Shown piece after piece: positions 1 through 6,074 of a DNA stretch of 7,257 nucleotides; the first letter of the stretch is position 1; each line of letters begins with the position of its first letter. Origin of the DNA: Promethearchaeota archaeon. GTDB taxonomy: Archaea > Asgardarchaeota > Lokiarchaeia > Sigynarchaeales > SOKP01. A program made the translations under genes and the position numbers. The notes under the pieces were generated by a model. That model had not been told where the DNA came from, did no database searches, and saw only the letters and a list, made by a program, of their open reading frames with translations. The stretch lies in NCBI GenBank assembly GCA_019057775.1, contig JAHLWT010000204.1, positions 1-7,257 on the forward strand, read 5' to 3'.

Positions 1-10
1 TTGCTTTCAT
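1..10 (-). CDS. Possible start of the next operon gene (only three codons visible)
   Basis: An ATG on the minus strand at 10-8 opens a frame that reads Met-Lys-Ala and then leaves the window. It lies 33 bp downstream of the stop codon of the methyltransferase at 44-778, in the same orientation, which is the spacing expected for the next gene of the operon. There is no Shine-Dalgarno-like sequence before it, only an AT-rich leader, but most genes here also lack one. Three codons cannot identify a product. A chance ATG is a real alternative. Confidence 0.3.
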
Positions 11-14
11 AATT

Positions 15-52
15 ACTGGTTAAAATTAATGTTTTTTTTCACCTTAACCAGT
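15..52 (-). repeat. 9-bp perfect inverted repeat across a stop codon
   Basis: ACTGGTTAA at 15-23 and TTAACCAGT at 44-52 are perfect reverse complements with a 20-nt AT-rich loop. The right arm contains the TAA stop codon (44-46) of the methyltransferase gene, and the left arm ends 4 nt before the possible next ATG (8-10). In the minus-strand transcript it would form a 9-bp stem. There is no U-tract after it, so it does not look like an intrinsic terminator. Confidence 0.55.
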
Positions 53-778
53 GGTACTAATTTTGGGGAGTATTATAGTTGGCTTTTTTAGTATATGATA
101 TAAAAATTTTAAAACCTTCCAAAAAAAATTACTGTTGCTTAGATAATACTTTAAATTGAAGTTATTTAAATAAATAACCTGAAATCCATTTTTTACAAAA
201 ATATCATTCATTGACTCTAAATCATGACTTGAAAGATGCCCATCAATTTCAAATACATGCTCACAATTTGGGCACATTCTGTACTTATAAATATTTTTAT
301 ATGGTAGCGCACCAGTGAAAATTCCATCTTTCTTCAGATAATACTTAATATTATCCAAAATCACTTTGTAATTCTCATTAGTGAAATGTTCTAATCCATG
401 TATAAATGAAATAACATCAAATTTACCTTCAAATCTTTCATCTTTTTTCATTAAATCAGAGTGAAATAGCTTAACATTTTTAATTCCTTCATCTTTAAGC
501 TCCTTTTGTGTATACTCAACATTTTTTTTTGCAATGTCCAGACCATATACTTGGCCAAAAATTTCAGTGGCATATCTTAATGTTAAACCTGCACTAAATC
601 CAATTTCACAGAATATATTATCTCTCTTTAAATACTTTTTTGCCCGAGTCTTCAATGTTTCAAAATGACTCTCATTTTGAGGTTTTGAAATCGTTCTGTA
701 ATTATCCCTATATTCAATTTCATAAAAATCATAACATTTACCCCAGTCAACATCACTATTGGATTTAATATTTTTCAT
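44..778 (-). CDS. Class I SAM-dependent methyltransferase (244 aa)
   Basis: This is a small Rossmann-fold methyltransferase, probably acting on a sugar or sugar nucleotide of the polysaccharide made by this cluster. Motif I is EIGFSAG (residues 58-64), a variant of the usual E-x-G-x-G-x-G in which the middle Gly is Ser. Asp81 in GLDIA follows at the end of strand 2, where the SAM ribose is normally held. DVISFIHGLEHF (121-132) is the motif IV region, and LKKDGIFTGALP (148-159) the usual post-IV loop. A CPNC pair (169-172) followed by HVFEIDGH sits where related cluster methyltransferases carry a similar Cys-rich insert; it may bind metal. The C-terminus (about 217-237) is hydrophobic and basic, possibly membrane-associated. 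The gene starts at the only ATG before motif I with a full N-terminus, and follows the aminotransferase after 18 bp. The substrate and methyl acceptor cannot be read from the sequence. Confidence 0.85.
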   Translation of the reverse strand: MKNIKSNSDVDWGKCYDFYEIEYRDNYRTISKPQNESHFETLKTRAKKYLKRDNIFCEIGFSAGLTLRYATEIFGQVYGLDIAKKNVEYTQKELKDEGIKNVKLFHSDLMKKDERFEGKFDVISFIHGLEHFTNENYKVILDNIKYYLKKDGIFTGALPYKNIYKYRMCPNCEHVFEIDGHLSSHDLESMNDIFVKNGFQVIYLNNFNLKYYLSNSNFFWKVLKFLYHILKKPTIILPKISTTG

Positions 779-796
779 AGTTATGCTAATTTGGAA

Positions 797-1978
797 TTAA
801 ATTTTATTTAACACTTTACGAACTGCTTCAACAACACATTCTCTCTCTTGTTGTGTTAAGGAAGGGTAAATCGGAAGACGCAGTAATCTGTTAAAGAACT
901 GCATAGAGCCTTTCATCTCTTCATCGGTAGCGAGTCCCTGGTAAAACTTATTTCTGTGCAAAGGAGTATAGTGTACGTTGGCCATCACACCTTCAGCACG
1001 GATCGCATCCATGATCCAGTACCTGTGCTCAGCCAGCACCAATATGCCAAACAAATGCCAGTTGGTTTTAGCACCTTCCGTGATTTTTAAGAACTTAATG
1101 TTTGATAAATCTTTTAGATTTTCAATATAAAACAAAGCAATTTTCTCCCGTTCTTTATTCATCCAATTTATCTTCTCTAATTGAGAAATTCCCAGTGCGC
1201 CCAATAAGTTTGATTGGACAAAGGAACTTCCCAAATCCACATATTCATAAAACCCTTTACTTTTATTATCAATCAGAAATGACTGCTTGTCTGTTCCCTT
1301 TTCACGCATAAATTTGACACGTTCTGCAATACTGTTATTATTTGTTACTAATGCCCCACCTTCTCCTGTTGTCAGGTTTTTTGTTCCATGAAAGCTGAAG
1401 GTAGAAACATCAGCCAGGGTTCCTGTCTTTTTTCCTTTATATAAAGAGCCAATTGATTGTGCCGCATCATGTACAACATATAAATTATGTTTTTTGGCGA
1501 TATTATTAACAGCATCCATATCGGCAGGATTTCCTGCATAATCAACCGGAATTATAGCAACCGTCTTATTATTAATTGCAGATTCAATTTTTTCAATGTC
1601 AATATTTCCGTTTTCCGGATCCACATCCAACAGACGGATCTTTAAATTATTAAGCAAAGGACCTAGTGCCGTTGAGGTATAAGTAAAATTCGGGATGATC
1701 ACTTCACTGTCGGCAGGAAATTCTTTTACCTTAAACGCTAAATCCAAGGCGGTTGTACACGAATTGGTAAAAAGAACATGTTTCACTCCCAGATACTCTG
1801 CTAATTTTCTTTCAAATTCCATGCATTTAGGCCCATTGCCGGAAATAAACGTTGATCGAACCGTTTCTTCAACTGCACTGAAATCATTTTCATCCAAATA
1901 GGGTTTATGAATAAAAACCGGTTCTTTACTTACTGGTTTACCACCATTTATTGCTAAATATTTATCGTTTCTTGGCAT
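797..1978 (-). CDS. rffA: WecE/RffA-like sugar-nucleotide aminotransferase (DegT/DnrJ/EryC1 family)
   Basis: This is a PLP-dependent aminotransferase of 393 aa, the normal length for the DegT/DnrJ/EryC1 family. The PLP Schiff-base lysine is Lys200 in SFHGTKNLTTGEGGA. Asp171 and Gln174 in HDAAQ contact the cofactor ring, and the phosphate-binding segment is TNSCTTALDLA (71-81). The block EKGTDKQ (226-232) followed by a Y-x-Y-V-D-L-G-S-S stretch (to 252), together with HYTPLHRNKF near the C-terminus, resembles WecE/RffA. That enzyme transfers an amino group from glutamate to C4 of dTDP-4-keto-6-deoxyglucose to give dTDP-4-amino-4,6-dideoxygalactose. The family is certain, but C4 rather than C3 specificity is inferred from motif resemblance; a FdtB/QdtB-type 3-aminotransferase is the main alternative. 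The gene lies between two methyltransferase genes (53 bp after the upstream one, 18 bp before the next). The N-terminal LAINGGKPV is typical of the family and supports this start. Confidence 0.93.
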   Translation of the reverse strand: MPRNDKYLAINGGKPVSKEPVFIHKPYLDENDFSAVEETVRSTFISGNGPKCMEFERKLAEYLGVKHVLFTNSCTTALDLAFKVKEFPADSEVIIPNFTYTSTALGPLLNNLKIRLLDVDPENGNIDIEKIESAINNKTVAIIPVDYAGNPADMDAVNNIAKKHNLYVVHDAAQSIGSLYKGKKTGTLADVSTFSFHGTKNLTTGEGGALVTNNNSIAERVKFMREKGTDKQSFLIDNKSKGFYEYVDLGSSFVQSNLLGALGISQLEKINWMNKEREKIALFYIENLKDLSNIKFLKITEGAKTNWHLFGILVLAEHRYWIMDAIRAEGVMANVHYTPLHRNKFYQGLATDEEMKGSMQFFNRLLRLPIYPSLTQQERECVVEAVRKVLNKI

Positions 1979-2031
1979 TTATATCCATTTTTAATTAAAA
2001 AAAATATAAGATTTACCTTATTATTTATGAA

Positions 2032-3063
2032 TTACATTTTTTTTATCCAGAAAGAACCAGTTTCTCTCTCCGGTTTCTTATCTCTACCTATCTGTAAAAT
2101 CGGACATTTTGAAATGAACAATTCATAATGATGATGAAACAAATAATTTGTTGCCAAAATTATCTTGAATTCTTTATTAAATGAGAGAAAAGCCTCTAAC
2201 AGATATTGCTCATTCCAAAAAATATTTACCTTATAAATCCATTCATCAAAATAATCTTTTGGAGTGCAAATATCATGAAAGTGAACCATGACTCCACTGT
2301 TCAATGATGGTAATATTTCCAATATTTCATACAGAACATCACCTTGCGGTCTGATTATATGAGAAGAATCAATAAAAAGTATATCATTGTTCTCTAATTT
2401 CCTAAAAATATTTAGAGATAATTCTTCGACTTTTTTTCTAATTACTTTTACACCTGTTTTTTCTAACCAGGGTTGTTCATAGGGTTCTATGCAAGTATAG
2501 TTGCAATTGTAATTTAGATTCTCTTTCTTATTCTTGTTAATTGCATTTAATGCCATCAATGTTGACGAGCCACAACCTATTTCTATAATTTTTTTAGGTC
2601 TGAAAAAGCGTATTATACTATACCAAATCTCTGAATCACCCGATGGATAAGCACCATAATCGTAACTAAATTCCAGATTATTTTTCGTTCTTGTTCTTGG
2701 GAAAGATAAAAGTTCTTTATTAAATGAAAATCTATTCAAAAGCTCCAGTTGTTCATCGATATTTAAATCAATTCCAGGAATAAAGCGATCTTCACGTAAA
2801 GACTTTCTTAAATAAATTGGATTAAACAAGGGTTCATGATAGTGATCTCTAATAGGGAAAATGCCTATTTTAAAAAGTATCTTTTTTGTGACAGGCGAAA
2901 AAGAAAAGGATGTTTTTCTGCAGAATCTTAACCAAAACGAACTTAATAATGTAAAAGGAATAATAATAAGATCAGTAATTTTAGCTGATAGATGATAAAT
3001 ATACATAAGAATATGAAGCAGTAAAGTATTCGAAAATTGTTCTTTGATCTTTCTTTTAATCAT
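2032..3063 (-). CDS. Class I SAM-dependent methyltransferase, Methyltransf_24-like (343 aa)
   Basis: Residue numbers count from the longer in-frame start at 3081 (349 aa). Motif I is EIGCGSS (167-173) after a PKKIIEIG strand. CIEPYEQPW (198-205) is the acidic SAM-ribose region, and FIDSSH (236-241), followed by RPQGDV and VHFHDI (266-271), forms the active-site half typical of Methyltransf_24 enzymes in glycan clusters. The stretch WNEQYLLEAFL (289-299) is also usual there. Residues about 18-52 are strongly hydrophobic (LLLHILMYIYHL, then LIIIPFTLLSSFWL), which suggests one or two membrane-associated helices before the catalytic domain. I place the start at the second ATG (3063-3061), because AAGGAG lies 6 nt upstream of it; the ATG at 3081 would place that site inside the gene. 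The substrate is unknown, presumably a sugar of the surface glycan. Its codons are visibly AT-rich compared with the aminotransferase. Confidence 0.85.
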   Translation of the reverse strand: MIKRKIKEQFSNTLLLHILMYIYHLSAKITDLIIIPFTLLSSFWLRFCRKTSFSFSPVTKKILFKIGIFPIRDHYHEPLFNPIYLRKSLREDRFIPGIDLNIDEQLELLNRFSFNKELLSFPRTRTKNNLEFSYDYGAYPSGDSEIWYSIIRFFRPKKIIEIGCGSSTLMALNAINKNKKENLNYNCNYTCIEPYEQPWLEKTGVKVIRKKVEELSLNIFRKLENNDILFIDSSHIIRPQGDVLYEILEILPSLNSGVMVHFHDICTPKDYFDEWIYKVNIFWNEQYLLEAFLSFNKEFKIILATNYLFHHHYELFISKCPILQIGRDKKPERETGSFWIKKM

Positions 3064-3069
3064 TATTTT

Positions 3070-3075
3070 CTCCTT
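3070..3075 (-). promoter_or_regulatory. Shine-Dalgarno site that decides a start
   Basis: The minus strand reads AAGGAG here, followed by 6 nt and an ATG at 3063-3061. It is the only clear Shine-Dalgarno sequence before any gene in the window. It lies inside the longer reading frame that begins at 3081, so it argues for the shorter 343-aa protein. Confidence 0.55.
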
Positions 3076-3084
3076 GAACATTAT

Positions 3085-3243
3085 TTAACCTAAGTTGCAA
3101 GTTACTGATTGCTTGTTTATTGAAAATTAATTATTTAATAAAATGATCAATTTTTGAATAAAAACAGAAAATGATATAATAAATAATTGATTTATAAAGC
3201 ATTAACCAGAAATCAGGAACAAGTAACTGGCAACTTGAGTTAA
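3085..3243. repeat. 159-bp AT-rich element with 22-bp terminal inverted repeats (MITE-like)
   Basis: The left arm 3085-3106 (core AAGTTGCAAGTTACT at 3092-3106) and the right arm 3222-3243 (core AGTAACTGGCAACTT at 3222-3236) are inverted repeats matching at 19 of 22 positions by eye. The roughly 115-bp interior is very AT-rich and has no reading frame of note. The element fills the gap between two methyltransferase genes, and its right arm includes the TAA stop codon (3240-3242) of the zinc-ribbon methyltransferase. No target-site duplication is evident, so a non-autonomous mobile element is one possibility and a degenerate dispersed micro-repeat pair is another. Confidence 0.5.
3122..3150 (-). 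promoter_or_regulatory. Weak candidate Bacteroidota-type promoter
   Basis: On the minus strand TTG (3150-3148) is followed after 18 nt by TAATTTTC (3129-3122). The Bacteroidota consensus is TTG, 19-21 nt, then TAnnTTTG, so the -7 box matches at all but its last base and the spacer is one short. It would drive the methyltransferase starting at 3063 with a leader of about 50 nt. The region is so AT-rich that a chance match is likely. Confidence 0.2.
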
Positions 3244-4361
3244 TTCGTATTTTTCTGAGCTAATAAAATAATATGAGTTTTAAATCTAAAATTTAACTTC
3301 CACGATAAGCGTCTTAAAAAAAAATTCATTGTTTTTATTAGCCCGCCTTTCTTATTATCTATCGTTTTTTGATTGGACAAATCTGTGTTTAAAGACAAAA
3401 ACCTGATGGCGACATTTTTATTTCTATTCCTGTTAAACTTAAAGATTGGCTTACTGAAATAAGCTTCATAAGGAGGGAAACAAGTAACCTGATCTTTTGT
3501 AATAAATTTAGATTTTATAAATGTATATAAATCGAATCGAGCTGAAGTATCATCAATAAAAACATCTATTATTTCATAACTATATTTTTTAAGTAAGAGC
3601 GAAAGTGATTTTATATTAAAATAATTCAAATGATTCGGGGCGCAATAATGATCTCCATGAATTCCATAAAGGGTTGTTGCCCATTTATCATTATGAGGTG
3701 TCGTCAATATTAGATAGCCATTATTTTTAGTTAAGCTACTAACAGTTGAAATATATCCATTTATATCATTAACATGTTCAATATTCTCGGTACTAATTAC
3801 CAAATCGAATTTTTGTTCTTTGCTCAGATGATTTGCGTCAATTTTTTGTACATTTAATTTTCTGTATTTTACAGCAAAATCTACTGCTTTTAAATTTAAA
3901 TCAACTCCCATTAAATTTTGAAAGCCTAATTTATCTTTCAAATAAGCAAGAAAGGATCCTCCCCCACATCCCAGATCAATTATTGAAATATCTTTTTTAA
4001 ACCTTGCTTTTTCTAAAATATTAGAGGTTTTCTCAAAATGCTTTTTATTTAGCGAAACAGAATAATAAAGATCCTTTTGACGATTTATAAAATATTCCGT
4101 TTCAAGAGCAGCATCATAATAATCGCTATTATACCAAAAATCACATCCTTTATCATTTAGTCTTGGATTTACAAATACAAACGTACAATTCTTACATTTA
4201 TAATAGTAAAAGTTATCATGTTTAAACAAATGCTTAAAACTTCTTCCTCCACAAACGGGACATTTATCCAAAAACAAAGTGAACTCTTTTTTCAATTTCC
4301 CGTTCTCAAAGAAGACTTTAGCCGTTTCACTCATTAAAAAGAATTCAGCATTCAAACCCAT
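3240..4361 (-). CDS. SAM-dependent methyltransferase with N-terminal zinc ribbon (373 aa)
   Basis: A two-part methyltransferase. The N-terminus carries a four-cysteine zinc ribbon: CPVC (Cys34, Cys37) and CKNC (Cys56, Cys59), followed by FVFVNPRL, as in sugar methyltransferases such as the TylCIII/TcaB9 C-methyltransferase group and many Methyltransf_23 proteins. The catalytic domain has motif I DLGCGGG (129-135), Asp154 in GVDLN, and STENIEHV (190-197). TPHNDKW (221-227) and CAPNHLNYF (240-248) are typical of Methyltransf_23. The C-terminal 120 residues are basic and unlike the Methyltransf_14 domain of true 3-C-methyltransferases, so C-methylation is only a possibility. Two starts are plausible: 4361 (used here) and Met10 at 4334; neither has a Shine-Dalgarno site. 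It follows the SDR gene after 73 bp, so an acceptor in the same nucleotide-sugar or glycan pathway is likely. Confidence 0.87.
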   Translation of the reverse strand: MGLNAEFFLMSETAKVFFENGKLKKEFTLFLDKCPVCGGRSFKHLFKHDNFYYYKCKNCTFVFVNPRLNDKGCDFWYNSDYYDAALETEYFINRQKDLYYSVSLNKKHFEKTSNILEKARFKKDISIIDLGCGGGSFLAYLKDKLGFQNLMGVDLNLKAVDFAVKYRKLNVQKIDANHLSKEQKFDLVISTENIEHVNDINGYISTVSSLTKNNGYLILTTPHNDKWATTLYGIHGDHYCAPNHLNYFNIKSLSLLLKKYSYEIIDVFIDDTSARFDLYTFIKSKFITKDQVTCFPPYEAYFSKPIFKFNRNRNKNVAIRFLSLNTDLSNQKTIDNKKGGLIKTMNFFLRRLSWKLNFRFKTHIILLAQKNTN

Positions 4362-4434
4362 ACTTTATATATATTTAATTGCATTTTTATTTCGAGATTT
4401 TTATCATTCAAATGCATGGTTGATCTTTAATGTG

Positions 4435-5361
4435 TTATATGTTTGTATAAGGTGTTTTATATTCAATTGCCTGCAGTGCCCGTATTAATTCGTCAATTCC
4501 ATCTTCCACACTGATCGTTGTTGTATAACCCAACCGTTTTATTTTATTATAACTGACAATGTAATTTCGTTTGTCAACATCTTCCTCAATATCAGCATAA
4601 TGTATATAGACTCCTGTTCTTTCTTTTATCATTTCACAAATTTGTTCTTTACTGTAGTTCATTTTTTCAGATCCTATATTAAAGACATTGTTTTTCATTT
4701 GATCCTGATTTTCAATGCCGAAAAGGAAAGCACGTCCCATGTCATGTACATGAATGAAAGTCCGCATAAAATGTTTTTCATAAATAACAATATACCCCTG
4801 AGTAATTGCTTTATAGGTGAAGTCATTGATCAAAAGGTCCAGCCTGAGGCGGGCAGAAACACCAAATGCGGTTGCAAACCGCCAGGCAATCGTTGTCCTT
4901 TCCTCCAAGAGCATTTTTTCTGCCAACGTTTTGGTCTGGCCATACAAGCTTAGTGGATTTAATGGTGTTTCTTCGGTGCAAATATCTTCAACCGCACCAT
5001 AATTTGAACCGGTAGATCCAAATAAAATTAGCTGATCTTTACTTGTGGCTTTAATAAGATTTTTGGTTCCGTTAATATTTACCGCTTTTGCCAACTCAGG
5101 ATCTTTCCTGCAAGCCGGGTAACCAACAATAGCAGCCAGATGAATAATTATATCTGCTTTTTTGATTTCTTTTTTCAGGGTGTTTAAGTCCCGTACATCT
5201 CCTTTTACAAAACTGAATTTCGGATTTCTGAAAAAAGGCATAATGTAATCGCCTCCAAACATCAAATTATCAAAGATGGTTACTTTATATCCTTCTGCCA
5301 GAAGTTGTGGAACCAGTGTTGTCCCCACATAACCGGCGCCGCCTGTTACTAATACCTTCAT
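4435..5361 (-). CDS. Extended-SDR NAD-dependent nucleotide-sugar epimerase/dehydratase (308 aa)
   Basis: The N-terminal Rossmann motif is GGAGYVG (7-13), and Asp31 in IFDNL ends strand 2, where it would bind the NAD adenosine ribose. HLAAIVG (74-80) is the usual loop after strand 4. The catalytic set is Ser116/Thr117 and Tyr140-x-x-x-Lys144 (YGQTK). RFATAFG (161-167), RTFIHVHDMGRAF (200-212) and NVFNIGS (225-231) are substrate-domain landmarks of GalE/RmlB-type enzymes. The length of 308 aa fits the family. It would epimerise or reduce a nucleotide sugar in the cytoplasm. It lacks the Asp-Glu pair I would expect in a 4,6-dehydratase after Thr117, so epimerase or reductase is more likely, but the exact sugar cannot be assigned. 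It starts 25 bp after the cupin gene, and the pair probably act in the same pathway. Confidence 0.9.
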   Translation of the reverse strand: MKVLVTGGAGYVGTTLVPQLLAEGYKVTIFDNLMFGGDYIMPFFRNPKFSFVKGDVRDLNTLKKEIKKADIIIHLAAIVGYPACRKDPELAKAVNINGTKNLIKATSKDQLILFGSTGSNYGAVEDICTEETPLNPLSLYGQTKTLAEKMLLEERTTIAWRFATAFGVSARLRLDLLINDFTYKAITQGYIVIYEKHFMRTFIHVHDMGRAFLFGIENQDQMKNNVFNIGSEKMNYSKEQICEMIKERTGVYIHYADIEEDVDKRNYIVSYNKIKRLGYTTTISVEDGIDELIRALQAIEYKTPYTNI

Positions 5362-5386
5362 ATTTGAATGAATTTCGTTTTTTGAT

Positions 5387-5893
5387 TTATCTTCCTATTA
5401 CTTTCCAGTGGTCTTCACCAATAATATATGGATTGATTCTTATATCATCATCTTTAGCTTTTTCAAAGCGCAAATTACCTAATGAAACAAGAATAGTATG
5501 ATCTTCCAGGCTCATCCATCCGTTAGCATAGTAAGCCGGAATGATCAATACACCATGATGGCGTGAACTCAGGACCCATGATTTCACCGCATCTGTATTT
5601 TGCCTTAGGTATTCTTTAATCTCTTTTTCATTATTCCGGTCAGCAAGCTTTTCAGGTAATTTCATTGTTATAAATTTTGCTGCACCGCAAACTATTGTAA
5701 AAATTTTAATTTCTTCTTTATGATAATGCAATCCCCTGATCACAAACCTGCCGTAATCTTCCACAATATAGCATCTGTGGAAAAGATCGTGATCAATATC
5801 ATCTGTGATTGGTCGCAGCAAACCCCTGTCATCCGAGATGCTTTGCACTTTAAGTAATTTGGGTTCTTTAATACTAGCGTCTATTTTGTACAT
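5387..5893 (-). CDS. RmlC/WxcM-like cupin sugar isomerase or epimerase (168 aa)
   Basis: A single-domain cupin that would act on a dTDP-4-keto-6-deoxy sugar in the cytoplasm. DDRGLL (21-26) and RGLHYHK (53-59) are family signatures. The segment SWVLSSRHHGVLIIPAYYANGW (105-126) resembles the RmlC strand that ends in an IPxGxAHGF-type turn. RmlC 3,5-epimerases normally have RGLHYQ with one catalytic His and a Tyr acid further on. Here there is an HxH pair (His56, His58), as in WxcM/FdtA-type 3,4-ketoisomerases, and the region of the expected Tyr reads LGNLRFE (138-144), with no Tyr. The length of 168 aa also falls between the two groups. I therefore leave the symbol empty. Its SDR neighbour 25 bp downstream and the aminotransferase further on fit an amino-deoxy-sugar route. 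Confidence 0.82.
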   Translation of the reverse strand: MYKIDASIKEPKLLKVQSISDDRGLLRPITDDIDHDLFHRCYIVEDYGRFVIRGLHYHKEEIKIFTIVCGAAKFITMKLPEKLADRNNEKEIKEYLRQNTDAVKSWVLSSRHHGVLIIPAYYANGWMSLEDHTILVSLGNLRFEKAKDDDIRINPYIIGEDHWKVIGR

Positions 5894-5978
5894 TTTATTT
5901 GTATTAAAAGATGTTTAAAAGTTCCCAAAATACTGTTTAATATTTTAACCGGTATTGTATGTTTTATTGGTTGTGCGT

Positions 5979-5992
5979 ATGGGGCGTGGGGC
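5979..5992 (-). repeat. Two-unit remnant of a heptamer repeat
   Basis: The plus strand reads ATGGGGC then GTGGGGC, two heptamers of the NWRGRGC-like type seen in nine copies at 6804-6866. They lie in the 181-bp gap between cysC and the cupin gene. Two short units may be chance, but the shared pattern in both gaps flanking cysC is notable. Confidence 0.3.
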
Positions 5993-6030
5993 TTTTGGAA
6001 GGACGAGGTTTGAATTATCATAATTAAGTT

Positions 6031-6052
6031 ATTAGTAGTTAATTGGTAGTTA
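6031..6052. repeat. 11-bp tandem repeat, two copies
   Basis: ATTAGTAGTTA (6031-6041) is followed directly by ATTGGTAGTTA (6042-6052), differing at one base. It lies between the cysC stop codon and the cupin gene. No function is evident, and the 181-bp gap holds no convincing gene or terminator. Confidence 0.5.
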
Positions 6053-6074
6053 TTACAACATAAAGTAAAAATCT

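Noticed and set aside
4868..4882. GCGGTT / AACCGC perfect short hairpin.
   Set aside because: It lies inside the SDR gene, where it encodes the conserved RFATA residues, so it is best explained as coding sequence.
4600..4953. A 117-codon plus-strand frame.
   Set aside because: It is antisense to the well-supported SDR gene and has no recognisable protein features.
5930..5956. AATACTG with CGGTATT inverted repeat as a terminator after cysC.
   Set aside because: The stem has a mismatch and lacks a following U-tract on the minus strand, so it is too weak to call.
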